A stretch of DNA of 64,000 nucleotides from Maribacter forsetii DSM 18668 (GCF_000744105.1 NZ_JQLH01000001.1:2418001-2482000), one strand, 5' to 3'; shown: positions 1 through 9,153, counted from the first letter of the stretch. Numbers and translations: made by a program. The notes: generated from the letters alone by a model not told the origin.

Positions 1-134
1 TAAGTACTACAGACCTTGTAGTCAGTCAAAATACATATACAAATGCACAACAGAATTATTTACAATCTAAATACCTAAATATTTTATACCATCAATTATT
101 ACAATTCTATCAAGGAAACGAAATTAAACTTTAA
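1..134 (+). CDS. TolC-family outer membrane channel protein, C-terminal end (partial)
   Basis: The frame open from base 3 to the TAA at 132-134 encodes 43 residues ending FYQGNEIKL. The pattern of a long amphipathic helix rich in Q/N/A, then a short tail FYQG + I + L, is typical of the C-terminus of TolC-like outer membrane efflux proteins. The gene begins outside the window. It ends 5 bases before the membrane fusion protein gene, which is the usual order outer membrane channel, MFP, ATPase, permease of a tripartite pump. Identification rests on the short tail and the context. Confidence 0.75.
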   Translation, partial: STTDLVVSQNTYTNAQQNYLQSKYLNILYHQLLQFYQGNEIKL

Positions 135-139
135 TCAAA

Positions 140-1366
140 ATGAAAAATAAAAAAAATATCATAATAGGCGGTGTCATTTTGGTCATCTTGGCTTTTGTTG
201 CATATAGCTTTTTTAAGGGTGATGATACTGTTGCTATTGAAGCCAAAACAGTAGCTGCCAAAAAAGGTGATGTAACTACAATGGTAACAGCAACAGGAAC
301 TATTGAACCTATAAATCAAGTTGATGTAGGTACGCAAGTTTCGGGTGTTGTAGAGAAGATCTATGTGGATTATAACAGTGTAGTTACAGAAGGACAATTG
401 ATTGCTGAATTAGATAAAACCAATCTTAGAGCTGCTATGATACAGGCACAAGCTTCATATGATAACGCGGTAAGCAATCGTAATTATTTACAAACTATTT
501 ACGATAGACAAAAGTCCCTATATGACAATCAAGTCATTAGCAAATCTGATTATGACGATGCCTTTTTCAATTATGAGACTGCAAAAGGTACGGTTACACA
601 ACGTTTATCTGATCTACAGCAAGCGAGAACCAACTTAGGCTATGCCAATATCTATTCTCCTATAGATGGGGTGGTGCTGTCAAGAGATATAGATGAGGGA
701 CAGACGGTTGCCGCAAGTTACAGTACACCAACACTATTTACCATTGCCCAAGATTTAAAAGAAATGCAAGTGGAAGCTGACGTTGATGAGGCCGATATAG
801 GTGTAGTAAAAGAGGGACAACGTGTAAGTTTTACTGTGGATGCCTACCAAGGTCAAGAATTTGAAGGTGAGGTAACGCAGGTAAGGTTGGACCCTACAAT
901 TACATCGAACGTGGTGACCTATACAGTGGTTATTAAAGCCGATAATCCTGATTTAAGATTGAAACCAGGTCTTACAGCTACCATTTCAATCTACACTTTA
1001 GAATTAAAAGATGTGCTATCCGTAGAAGCGAAGGCTATAAATTTTAAGCCGACTCCCCCTGAAATGATGGCTTATAATGAACAAGAAGAATTGACTGTGG
1101 AACCTCCAAAAGGTGGGGGACCAAAACCTGATGAAAATGATGATAGTACAAGGGTTTGGGTTCTCGAATCCAATGGTGCTATTTCTCCAAAAAAGGTGAC
1201 TTTAGGAGCTAGTGATGGGGTAAATGTTCAAATATTAAGTGGTATTAATGAAGGAGATAAACTGGTGTATAGTTTAAAATCAGAAACTACTCAATCTGGT
1301 GCCCCAGCAGGAGGTGCAGAAGAGAGTCCGTTTATGCCACAACGCCCAGGAGGTAAAAAGAAATAA
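140..1366 (+). CDS. Efflux RND/MacA-type periplasmic adaptor (membrane fusion) protein
   Basis: 408 aa adaptor that would bridge the inner-membrane MacB-like transporter and the TolC channel. An N-terminal membrane anchor (about residues 7-24) is followed by a lipoyl/barrel-sandwich half (GTIEPINQVDVGTQVSG), a coiled-coil hairpin (about 85-160), the second lipoyl half (YSPIDGVVLSRDIDEGQTV) and beta-barrel and membrane-proximal domains. A Pro/Gly/Lys-rich insert lies near residues 310-335 and the tail is basic. It starts 5 bases after the TolC gene and stops 2 bases before the ATPase gene, so it is clearly in the same operon. Substrate unknown. Confidence 0.93.
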   Translation: MKNKKNIIIGGVILVILAFVAYSFFKGDDTVAIEAKTVAAKKGDVTTMVTATGTIEPINQVDVGTQVSGVVEKIYVDYNSVVTEGQLIAELDKTNLRAAMIQAQASYDNAVSNRNYLQTIYDRQKSLYDNQVISKSDYDDAFFNYETAKGTVTQRLSDLQQARTNLGYANIYSPIDGVVLSRDIDEGQTVAASYSTPTLFTIAQDLKEMQVEADVDEADIGVVKEGQRVSFTVDAYQGQEFEGEVTQVRLDPTITSNVVTYTVVIKADNPDLRLKPGLTATISIYTLELKDVLSVEAKAINFKPTPPEMMAYNEQEELTVEPPKGGGPKPDENDDSTRVWVLESNGAISPKKVTLGASDGVNVQILSGINEGDKLVYSLKSETTQSGAPAGGAEESPFMPQRPGGKKK

Positions 1367-1368
1367 CC

Positions 1369-2112
1369 ATGAGCAAAGAAATCATAAAAATTGAAGACTT
1401 AAAGCGTGAGTTTACGATGGGTACCGAAACGGTTCATGCCCTACGTGGGATATCATTTACTATTGAAGAAGGTGAATTTGTAACCATCATGGGTTCTAGT
1501 GGATCTGGTAAGAGTACGATGCTTAATATTTTAGGATGTTTGGACCAACCCACATCGGGCACCTATGAAATTGATGGTGTAAGCATGAAAGATTTAAGTA
1601 GAAATGAATTGGCGACAATCAGAAATGAAAAAATCGGATTCATATTTCAATCATATAATCTTTTAGCTAGAACTTCAGCCATTGAGAATGTAGAGCTACC
1701 ACTTTTATATAATAGTAAAGTATCTACAGAAGAACGCAGGGAACGTGCTATTAAAGCTCTTGAAATGGTTGGTTTAGGAGATAGATTACATCATACTCCT
1801 TCTCAACTTTCTGGTGGTCAGCAGCAGCGTGTGGCCATTGCAAGATCTTTAGTAAATAACCCGGTAATGATATTGGCCGATGAGGCAACAGGAAATTTGG
1901 ATACGAGAACATCTTATGAAATTATGTCGCTATTTCAAGATTTGAACAAACAGGGAATTACCATCACATTCGTTACTCATGAGCCAGATATAGCAACATT
2001 TAGCAGTAGAACAATTGTATTAAAAGATGGTAGTATTATGCAAGATTATAAGAACCATAAAGTACAATCTGCAGCGGAGGAATTGGCAAAATTACCACAA
2101 GAAAATCATTGA
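1369..2112 (+). CDS. MacB-like ABC transporter ATP-binding protein
   Basis: 247 aa ATPase that powers the MacB-type export complex. Walker A GSSGSGKST is at residues 42-50, the Q-loop at FIFQSYN, the signature LSGGQQQR at 147-154, and Walker B ILADE at 168-172, followed by the D-loop GNLD and the H-loop THEPD. The length and the LolD/MacB-like pattern fit. In this operon ATPase and permease are separate genes rather than fused as in E. coli MacB. Confidence 0.95.
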   Translation: MSKEIIKIEDLKREFTMGTETVHALRGISFTIEEGEFVTIMGSSGSGKSTMLNILGCLDQPTSGTYEIDGVSMKDLSRNELATIRNEKIGFIFQSYNLLARTSAIENVELPLLYNSKVSTEERRERAIKALEMVGLGDRLHHTPSQLSGGQQQRVAIARSLVNNPVMILADEATGNLDTRTSYEIMSLFQDLNKQGITITFVTHEPDIATFSSRTIVLKDGSIMQDYKNHKVQSAAEELAKLPQENH

Positions 2113-2114
2113 TT

Positions 2115-3335
2115 ATGAGAATATTAAATCTACTTAAAATTGCATTCAAGGCTATTGTTCTCAACAAAATGAGAACATTACTGACCATGCTTGGTATTAT
2201 TATAGGTGTAGCATCTGTAATTGCAATGCTTGCCATTGGTGAAGGTTCTAAAGAAAGCATAAGAAGTACCATTTCTAGCATGGGATCTAATATGATTACC
2301 ATAAGACCTGGTACCGATGATAGGGGTCCGGCGAGAGGTAGCGGTGGTGATGTTCAGACCTTAACGTTAGACAACTATGAGGTAATCAAAGAAAAATCTA
2401 CGCTATTAAGTTACATTACACCAGTGGTGAATGGTGGCGGACAAGTAATTAGCGGAGCCAACAACTGGCCCAGTACCATTTACGGTGTAAACCCAGATTA
2501 TCTAGAAATTAAAGTTGTTGGTCTTCAAAGCGGTAGCATGTTCACCGATGCCGAAGTAAAATCTGCCTCTAAGGTGGTCATTCTTGGGCAAACGGTAGTC
2601 GATAATGTATTTCCTGATGGGCAAGAACCAGTAGGGCAAATGATACGTTTTGATAATATTCCGTTTAAGGTAATAGGAGTTTTAGAAGAAAAAGGGGAAA
2701 ATACCTTTGGTCAAGATCAAGATGATGTTGTAATTGCACCATACACTACGGTACAAAAACGAATTTTGGCAATAGATTATTTGAATCAAATAATGGGGTC
2801 GGCCGTTAGCGAAGATGACGCTCCTGATGCTGTTATAGAGGTCACCGATATTCTACGTGAAGAACATAAGCTCATGGATAATGAAGAAGATGATTTTACC
2901 GTACGGTCTATGGAAGAATTAATATCAACATTTAGTTCTACTAGTGAAATGCTAACTGTACTTTTAGTTGCTGTTGCCAGTATTTCATTGCTTATTGGTG
3001 GTATTGGCATTATGAATATCATGTACGTATCAGTAAAGGAGCGTACTAAAGAAATAGGTCTTCGTATGGCGGTAGGTGGTAAAGGATCAGATATTTTGTT
3101 GCAGTTTCTGATAGAAGCAATTTTAATAAGTATTACGGGCGGTGTGCTTGGTGTATTATTAGGGCTTAGCGCTACTGTTTTAATTGAAAAGTTCTTACAT
3201 TGGCCTACAAGCGTAGCGATGTATTCTATAATAATTTCGTTTGCTGTTTGTGCAGTTACAGGTATTTTCTTTGGATGGTATCCTGCAAGAAAAGCTTCTG
3301 CTTTAGACCCGATTACAGCTTTACGTTATGAATAA
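2115..3335 (+). CDS. MacB/FtsX-family ABC transporter permease
   Basis: About 406 aa permease with the MacB topology: one N-terminal membrane helix (MLGIIIGVASVIAMLAIGEG), a large periplasmic MacB_PCD domain (about 40-240), then three C-terminal helices with the FtsX motif (LLIGGIGIMNIMYVSVKERTKEIGLRMAVG). The open frame also includes a TTG at 2109 overlapping the ATPase stop, but the ATG at 2115 gives the usual MRxLNLLKIAFKAI start. It is the membrane partner of the ATPase just upstream. Such pumps export macrolides, peptides, lipids or siderophores; the cargo here is not evident. Confidence 0.92.
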   Translation: MRILNLLKIAFKAIVLNKMRTLLTMLGIIIGVASVIAMLAIGEGSKESIRSTISSMGSNMITIRPGTDDRGPARGSGGDVQTLTLDNYEVIKEKSTLLSYITPVVNGGGQVISGANNWPSTIYGVNPDYLEIKVVGLQSGSMFTDAEVKSASKVVILGQTVVDNVFPDGQEPVGQMIRFDNIPFKVIGVLEEKGENTFGQDQDDVVIAPYTTVQKRILAIDYLNQIMGSAVSEDDAPDAVIEVTDILREEHKLMDNEEDDFTVRSMEELISTFSSTSEMLTVLLVAVASISLLIGGIGIMNIMYVSVKERTKEIGLRMAVGGKGSDILLQFLIEAILISITGGVLGVLLGLSATVLIEKFLHWPTSVAMYSIIISFAVCAVTGIFFGWYPARKASALDPITALRYE

Positions 3336-3341
3336 ATAATT

Positions 3342-4376
3342 ATGTACAAGAATAAAAAAATAGTAATTGCGCAGCATCTTATAATTTGGCTGGTGTTGTT
3401 TAGCATGCCCTTCGTTCTATCTTACGGGCAAGATTTGGATACAAATAGGTTGATTGCACATTTCTTAATACCAATGTTGTTCTATGCCGTAATATTTTAT
3501 TTAAACTTTTTTGTACTCATAGACAGGTTTCTTTTTGCAAAGAAAACGCTGATTTTTATCATCGTCAATTTAGTCTTAATCGGTTTCTTTATTTTATTGA
3601 AAGAGTTTATTGAAGATAATTATTTTAGCGAACTAATTAATAATAGACCCCCAAATGCAAATAGGGAAGGACCACCGTTTAAATTGTTCATATATGTGCA
3701 AATGTTATCCTATGCGGCTCCTGTATTACTGTCCATAGCTATTAAATCGACTAAAAAATGGGTGAAGACAGAAGCAGAGCGAAAAGAAGCTGATAATTTT
3801 AAGTTACAAACAGAATTACAACATCTAAGATATCAACTTCAACCGCATTTCTTTTTCAACTCTTTAAACAACATCTATTCATTGGTTGATATTTCGCCGG
3901 ATAAAGCTAAATCTACCATACATAGTTTAGGTAAACTAATGCGGTATTTGCTTTATGAAACGAATACAGAATTGGTGACACTTTCAAAGGAAATTGAATT
4001 TATGAGAAAGTATATCGAGTTAATGAAGTTAAGATTAACAGATAAAACTGAAGTAGAATCTAGTTTTCCAGTTAGTGATTCACAAATTAAAATTTCGCCA
4101 TTATTATTTATATCTTTAATTGAGAATGCTTTTAAACACGGTGTTTCTGCCAGTACAAAAAGTATGATTTCTATTGACATGGCTATTAAAGGAAATAAGG
4201 TGGATTTCACTATTGAAAATCATAATTTTCCAAAACAAGATAGTGACAAAAGTGGTAGTGGCATTGGTTTACCGAACTTGGAAAAACGACTACAATTATT
4301 ATATCCAAATAAACATTCTTTCAAAAAAGAACTTAGAGATGGTGTCTACAAGGTCAATTTGCAGATAGAGACTTAA
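3342..4376 (+). CDS. LytS-type sensor histidine kinase (His_kinase family)
   Basis: 344 aa membrane kinase with four predicted helices in the first 135 residues and no obvious extracellular sensor domain, a short linker with NRPPNANREGPP, then a His_kinase domain: the phospho-acceptor H169 in LQPHFFFNSLNN, the N-box IENAFKHGV and the G-box GSGIGLPN. It follows the pump permease by 6 bases, so the pump and kinase are co-transcribed. The probable partner regulator is the LytTR gene at 6834, with the YHYH gene and a lipoprotein gene lying between them. A histidine kinase next to a MacAB pump suggests export-linked envelope sensing (inference). Confidence 0.92.
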   Translation: MYKNKKIVIAQHLIIWLVLFSMPFVLSYGQDLDTNRLIAHFLIPMLFYAVIFYLNFFVLIDRFLFAKKTLIFIIVNLVLIGFFILLKEFIEDNYFSELINNRPPNANREGPPFKLFIYVQMLSYAAPVLLSIAIKSTKKWVKTEAERKEADNFKLQTELQHLRYQLQPHFFFNSLNNIYSLVDISPDKAKSTIHSLGKLMRYLLYETNTELVTLSKEIEFMRKYIELMKLRLTDKTEVESSFPVSDSQIKISPLLFISLIENAFKHGVSASTKSMISIDMAIKGNKVDFTIENHNFPKQDSDKSGSGIGLPNLEKRLQLLYPNKHSFKKELRDGVYKVNLQIET

Positions 4377-4397
4377 CTAGCGATTTGAATAGAATTA

Positions 4398-4413
4398 ATT
4401 ACAAATTTGTAAT
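4398..4413. promoter_or_regulatory. Perfect 16-bp palindrome before the YHYH gene
   Basis: ATTACAAATTTGTAAT is a perfect inverted repeat in the 46-base gap between the kinase gene and the YHYH gene, ending 9 bases before its ATG. It has no T-tract and so is unlikely to be a terminator. It could be an operator or an RNA structure close to the start codon; no matching second copy was noticed. Confidence 0.4.
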
Positions 4414-4422
4414 TATAATCAT

Positions 4423-5745
4423 ATGAAAATTAACTTATTACTGATTATTTCACTCATAGTACAAATTCACCTTTTTGCACACGAAGGTGGTCATGGAGAC
4501 CCTTTAAGACAGTGGGAATTACCAGCCAATAATAAAATTATCAAAGCTAATTTTATATCATATGAAAACGGTGAAGTTTGGCTTATGGACGGTAATCATA
4601 CTATTCAAACTTTTCAAATTACAGACTTTACAGAAGCTGATCAAAAGTTTATTAAAACTAAGAATGAATTCATTCATTCTTTAAATAGCAGCGCAACTAT
4701 TGAGGTTGATTCACAATCATTATCAAGTTTTCAATGGGCACTTATTGGTTTAGGTGGTTTCCTTATGTCCTTTTCCATTTTTAAGCTTTTAAAACGAAAA
4801 AAAATCGTGTACTTGACTCACGGAGTACTTGGTTTAAGTGTAATTTTAATAATATCATGTAAGAATACCGGTAATACTAAATCAAACACAATACAAGTAC
4901 CGGCAAATGACATTTCGCTGATGCAAACCTTTTTTAAAAAATTTGACGGTGTTACAACATATGCAGATGAGAACTACCTCTATGTTTCATCAAATGGATT
5001 ACCAGATCATGACATGATGGTTGGTATTACAAACTGGCAGCAACAAGTACCTATCAAACAAAATTATACGGGTGATAATAGTTGGGCTATACCTACGCAT
5101 CCAAAAATGGCAGAACATCCACTTTCTACAAAAACGAATCTCTTAAAAGGTGCAATTGCGGTTGCTGTAAATGGTATTCCAATTTTTAATCCTTTAAACA
5201 ATAGAGGTGAAGATGCTAATGCTATTGGAGAATTAGATAATTGGGGCGGACATTGTGGTCGTGCAGATGATTACCATTATCATTTACCACCGTTACATTT
5301 ACAAAATCAAGTAGGAGAAGGCAACCCGGTAGCCTATGCCGTTGATGGTTTTCCTGTTTATGGAAAAACAACGGAGACTCTAGACGAATACTTAGGTATA
5401 TTAAACTCAGACGGATCTTATGAATACCACACTATTGATGAATATCCCTATTTTATTGCAGGTATGAGAGGTGAAGTAGTGCTAGATCCTAAAACCAAAG
5501 CTCCTGAAAACCAAGTTTATCCACAACCTAGAACGCAACAACTTAGACCTGCATTAAGACCTTTACGCGGAGCTGAAATTATAAATTTTGAATCTACAAG
5601 TACTAACGCGTACTCTTTAACTTATCACTTAGATTCTAAAGACTATATTATAAATTATGGATGGAATAAGGAAAATGTTTACACCTACGAATTCTTAAAT
5701 CCTGATGGAACATCAACTATAGAAACGTACAAAACTAGAAAATAA
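4423..5745 (+). CDS. YHYH-domain protein with N-terminal SHD1-like domain and internal lipobox
   Basis: 440 aa. Residues 1-20 form a signal peptide. Residues about 29-85 (RQWELPANNKIIKANFISY..., DGNHTIQTFQI, DQKFI) resemble an SHD1-type domain. Then come a membrane helix (105-120), a basic stretch KLLKRKK and a second hydrophobic stretch ending LIISC146, which looks like a complete internal lipoprotein signal. The rest is a YHYH domain: GLPDHD, AVNGIPIF, GGHCGRADDYHYH (YHYH at 284-287), YAVDGFPVYG, and a weaker second copy YEYH at 333-336. YHYH proteins have no established function. The gene sits between a LytS kinase and its LytTR partner. The His/Tyr motifs could bind metal (inference). Confidence 0.85.
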   Translation: MKINLLLIISLIVQIHLFAHEGGHGDPLRQWELPANNKIIKANFISYENGEVWLMDGNHTIQTFQITDFTEADQKFIKTKNEFIHSLNSSATIEVDSQSLSSFQWALIGLGGFLMSFSIFKLLKRKKIVYLTHGVLGLSVILIISCKNTGNTKSNTIQVPANDISLMQTFFKKFDGVTTYADENYLYVSSNGLPDHDMMVGITNWQQQVPIKQNYTGDNSWAIPTHPKMAEHPLSTKTNLLKGAIAVAVNGIPIFNPLNNRGEDANAIGELDNWGGHCGRADDYHYHLPPLHLQNQVGEGNPVAYAVDGFPVYGKTTETLDEYLGILNSDGSYEYHTIDEYPYFIAGMRGEVVLDPKTKAPENQVYPQPRTQQLRPALRPLRGAEIINFESTSTNAYSLTYHLDSKDYIINYGWNKENVYTYEFLNPDGTSTIETYKTRK

Positions 5746-6764
5746 TGAAACAAACTTCACTAGTAATACTTACGCTTATTTCTTTTACAATAATTGGTTG
5801 TAAGAATAGTAACAAAACTGCACAAACAGAGACAACACCACAGTCAGATATTAGTATTTACAAAGGTACAGCTTCAGTTTCTCAAGGACTAGCAACAGTT
5901 GAAACTGAAAACATATACGATTGTGATAGAGGTAGAAAAGCACCTATTGGAACATCTACAGCAATAGATGGTAGTAGCTGGACTGTACCGTCAATAGTTA
6001 ATTTTACGGATGATAATTTCCCTTTGGCTTCAGATTTGTTCAACCCGTGTACCAAAGTTGAATATGCTTCTGCAGAAGAGGCTTTAGCAGCATTAGATGG
6101 TAAAGATATCGTTGAAGTAGATGCAGATGGCGAAGTAATTACGGCCTACATATTTGCTGACAATTATTTTGAAATGTACATAAACGGTATGCCTGTTGGT
6201 AAAGACAATGTGCCTTTTACTCAATTTAATTCTAACATTGTTCGGTTTAAAGTAAACACCCCTTTTACTATAGCTATGAAATTAGTGGATTGGGAAGAGA
6301 ATAGTGGGCTAGGATCAGAAAGCAATAGGGGAAAAGCATTTCACCCTGGAGATGGTGGTATGGTTGGCGTTTTTAAAGATGCCAACAATGAAATTATTGC
6401 CACTACAAATTCAAATTGGAAAGCACAGACTTATTATACCGCACCTATAAAAGATTTATCATGCGTTTCTGAAGAAGGTGCTTTGAGATTAAGTGATAAT
6501 TGCAGTACCGAAGATTCAGATGATGGAACCTCTTACTTTGCCTTACACTGGAAAACTCCATCAGATTGGCAATCAACAAGCTTTGATGATAGTCAATGGC
6601 CTAATGCATCTGAATATGCAAATGATGTTATTGGAGTCGACAACAAACCGTCATATACCAACTTTACAGATATTTTCGATAATAATTCTGCTGATGCCCA
6701 GTTTATATGGTCTACTAATGTAATTTTGGATAACGAAGTGCTTGTTAGGTATACTGTAGAATAA
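5745..6764 (+). CDS. Secreted lipoprotein of unknown function, YHYH partner
   Basis: 339 aa lipoprotein with lipobox IIGCKN (Cys about residue 19). The mature part has an N-terminal segment IYDCDRGRKAPIGTSTAIDG and a beta-rich region with motifs such as FADNYFEMYINGMPVGKDN, NSNWKAQTYYTAPIKDLSCV and NWKTPSDWQSTSFDDSQW-like text, which resembles galactose-binding (jelly-roll) carbohydrate-binding folds. No catalytic motif is recognised. The start ATG overlaps the last base of the YHYH gene stop (TAATG), so translation is coupled. This suggests that the two proteins act together at the cell surface or in the periplasm. Confidence 0.75.
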   Translation: MKQTSLVILTLISFTIIGCKNSNKTAQTETTPQSDISIYKGTASVSQGLATVETENIYDCDRGRKAPIGTSTAIDGSSWTVPSIVNFTDDNFPLASDLFNPCTKVEYASAEEALAALDGKDIVEVDADGEVITAYIFADNYFEMYINGMPVGKDNVPFTQFNSNIVRFKVNTPFTIAMKLVDWEENSGLGSESNRGKAFHPGDGGMVGVFKDANNEIIATTNSNWKAQTYYTAPIKDLSCVSEEGALRLSDNCSTEDSDDGTSYFALHWKTPSDWQSTSFDDSQWPNASEYANDVIGVDNKPSYTNFTDIFDNNSADAQFIWSTNVILDNEVLVRYTVE

Positions 6765-6833
6765 ATATCTGATTGTAAAGTAACTGATTAAATACAAGAA
6801 AACACTGTTCTTTAATTTATCTTAATAACTAAT

Positions 6834-7574
6834 ATGGAAGCTATTCAAATTACCTGTATGATTGTTGATGATGAACCTATGGCTGTCAATTTAGTTGAAA
6901 GCTATGTAGAGAAGACCCCGTATTTAACGCTCAAAAAAAAGTGTAGTAGTGCTATTGAAGCCATGCAATATTTAAATACGGAAAAGATAGACCTACTTTT
7001 TTTGGATATTCAAATGCCCGATTTAACGGGACTGGAATTCTCCAAAATGTTACCAAAAGAATCTCGGGTAATTTTCACTACAGCTTTTGACCAATATGCT
7101 TTAGAGGGCTTTAAAGTAGAAGCTTTGGACTATCTACTTAAACCTTTTGATTATGCCGAATTTTTAACCGCTGCAAATAAGGCGTTAGAATGGTTTTCAT
7201 TAGTCAGAAAAGGAGCTACTACTGCTAAAATTGTTTCGGATGAAAAAGAGTTTCTTTTCGTTAAATCTGAATACAAACAATTACGCATTAAACTTGCCGA
7301 TGTGCTGTATTTTGAAGGGTTGAAAGACTATATTAAAATTTGGCTGAAAGACAACCCAAAGCCAATTCTAACATTGATGAGCCTTAAAAGTTTGGAAGAA
7401 GAATTGCCCACATCTAATTTTATGCGTGTACATAGATCTTTCATTGTATCTCTAAAATATGTTGAAATTATCGAGCGTAGCCAAATCATAATCAACAAAC
7501 AACGCATTACGGTATCTGAACAATACAAGCCCCGATTTCTAGAATATATTAACGACAACTCTTTGAATTCTTAA
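6834..7574 (+). CDS. LytTR-family response regulator
   Basis: 246 aa. Receiver domain 1-125 with acidic pocket VDDE (about 11-14), phospho-acceptor D58 in FLDIQMPDLTG and the K in LLKPF. LytTR DNA-binding domain about 140-240 (EFLFVKSEYKQLRIKLADVLYFEG, MRVHRSFIV). It lies 69 bases after the lipoprotein gene and is probably the partner of the kinase at 3342. LytTR proteins bind direct repeats about 21-22 bp apart, which matches the repeats seen at 11736, 14783, 60981 and 62531. Which of the two LytTR proteins uses them cannot be told. Confidence 0.94.
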   Translation: MEAIQITCMIVDDEPMAVNLVESYVEKTPYLTLKKKCSSAIEAMQYLNTEKIDLLFLDIQMPDLTGLEFSKMLPKESRVIFTTAFDQYALEGFKVEALDYLLKPFDYAEFLTAANKALEWFSLVRKGATTAKIVSDEKEFLFVKSEYKQLRIKLADVLYFEGLKDYIKIWLKDNPKPILTLMSLKSLEEELPTSNFMRVHRSFIVSLKYVEIIERSQIIINKQRITVSEQYKPRFLEYINDNSLNS

Positions 7575-7682
7575 GGGTTAGATTGATGCGTTACTGCTAT
7601 ATTATTAATTGAGGTAATTTTATATTTCTTCTCATTAAGTCTACTTGGCGGTAACTATTAATTTTATTCGAAATTGATAGTT

Positions 7683-8186
7683 ATGAGCAGAGGATTTGTA
7701 AAAGAAGAGGATCAGGAAGAAATACCAATGGTACCACCAAGGGCGGACTTGCCATTAGGCGCCACCAACTATGTAACCGAAATAGGTTTACATAAATTAT
7801 TAAGTGAGAAGAACAGACTGATTACCGATAAGGAATTGTCCCATCAAGATAATGAAAAGGAACAACGCATTGCCATTAATTTAATAAATGCCAAATTACA
7901 GCTATTGAATGAGCGTATTTCTTCGGCAAAAGTTGTAAAACTAAACGACCAACCGTTAAACGAAGTTCGTTTTGGAGCTATAGTCTCTTTATTAATAGGT
8001 GATGCTATAACACCTAAAGAGTTTCAAATTGTAGGGGTAGATGAGGCTAATATTGCAGATGATAAAATTTCTTTTCTTTCACCCATTGCAAGAGTGCTAA
8101 TTGGCAAAAAAGTAAATGAAATTGCTGTACTTCAAATTGGACAAACCGACCGTACATTTAAAATTGTAGGTATTCTATACTCTTAG
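7683..8186 (+). CDS. GreA/GreB-family transcription elongation factor-like protein
   Basis: About 167 aa. An N-terminal coiled-coil region (about 30-85) is followed by a GreA/B C-terminal FKBP-like domain with FGAIVSLLIGD, FQIVGVDEANIADDKISFLSPIARVLIGKKVNEIA. The ATG at 7683 is preferred over the in-frame TTG at 7674 because MSRGFVKEEDQEE matches the GreB-like start. Such proteins bind the secondary channel of RNA polymerase to rescue stalled complexes. It is a single gene with its own upstream gap; this is likely a paralogue of the housekeeping GreA. Confidence 0.88.
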   Translation: MSRGFVKEEDQEEIPMVPPRADLPLGATNYVTEIGLHKLLSEKNRLITDKELSHQDNEKEQRIAINLINAKLQLLNERISSAKVVKLNDQPLNEVRFGAIVSLLIGDAITPKEFQIVGVDEANIADDKISFLSPIARVLIGKKVNEIAVLQIGQTDRTFKIVGILYS

Positions 8187-8447
8187 TCCAAGAATTAAAC
8201 AATTCATTCTCACAACTTAACACTTCAAAAACTAACTGTTAATCAGTTAATTAAAATAAGTTATTTCTTTCTAATATTTTAATTATAATTTCTTTTTGAG
8301 CCTGTTTTTCTTTTTTCACGGTCAATCTTAATTGAATATTACATCTAGTTTTGAAAAAAATGACAGTTTTAACCTTAAGGGTAAAACGTAGAATGTCATT
8401 TATTAACAAGGAATTATCTTAGAATAAATCTGTATAAACAAAAAATT

Positions 8448-9086
8448 ATGAAAACTAGAAATATTAAAAATTTAGCACTTATCGCCTTTGCCGCACTAGC
8501 ATTAGGATCTTGTAAAGACCAAGCAAAAATGGACGCTGACAAAAAAGCTATGGAAGAAAAAGTAGCCATGGAAGAGGCTAACGTTAAGGCTGAAGAAATG
8601 AAAATGAAAGAGGAAGCTAAGAAAAAAGAAATGATGGCTACCAGTATTGCCGCTGTTGCCAGTAAAAATGAGGAATTATCAACACTAGTATCTGCAGTAA
8701 AGGCAGCCGATTTAGATAAAATGTTATCAGAACCTGGTAGTTATACCGTATTTGCACCATCTAATAATGCATTTGAAAAATTACCTAAAAAAATGTCGAT
8801 TGCAGAACTAGGGAAACCTGAAAATAAAGAGATGCTGACCAAGGTGTTACAATACCACGTAGTATCGGGAGTAATTACTAGTGATAAATTGGTAGCCGCA
8901 ATTAAAGGAGCTAACGGTAAATATACATTTACAACTGTGGGTGGTAAGGATTTGACGGCAAGTCTTAAAAATGATAAGATTGAGCTAAAAGACGAGAAAG
9001 GAAATAAAACCGAAGTTGTTTTAGGGAATGTAAAAGCTTCTAACGGAGTAGTACACGTTATTAATGATGTGCTTTTAATGAAGTAA
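8448..9086 (+). CDS. Fasciclin-domain lipoprotein
   Basis: 212 aa. Lipoprotein signal with lipobox LGSCKD (Cys about residue 24), then a Lys/Glu/Ala/Met-rich charged helix (about 27-62, probable coiled coil), then one fasciclin (FAS1) domain about 67-212 with SYTVFAPSNNAFEKLP, VLQYHVVSGVI and SNGVVHVINDVLL. Cell-surface or periplasmic, probably an adhesion or matrix-interaction protein. It is transcribed alone and ends at a strong terminator. Confidence 0.93.
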   Translation: MKTRNIKNLALIAFAALALGSCKDQAKMDADKKAMEEKVAMEEANVKAEEMKMKEEAKKKEMMATSIAAVASKNEELSTLVSAVKAADLDKMLSEPGSYTVFAPSNNAFEKLPKKMSIAELGKPENKEMLTKVLQYHVVSGVITSDKLVAAIKGANGKYTFTTVGGKDLTASLKNDKIELKDEKGNKTEVVLGNVKASNGVVHVINDVLLMK

Positions 9087-9102
9087 AAAAAAGAAAAATG
9101 CT

Positions 9103-9137
9103 AAAAAAAAGAGGACCAAATTGGTCCTCTTTTTTTA
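9103..9137. terminator. Bidirectional terminator between fasciclin and DUF4494 genes
   Basis: Stem GAGGACC (9111-9117), loop AAATT, stem GGTCCTC (9123-9129), with an A-tract before and a run of T after. It serves the convergent genes on both sides. Confidence 0.9.
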
Positions 9138-9153
9138 TGTTTTAAAATAACAA

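Noticed and set aside
6780..6808. ACTG cores 21 bp apart before the first LytTR regulator gene
   Set aside because: Only the ACTG part matches; the expected -7 position would fall inside the coding sequence. Not counted as a regulon site.
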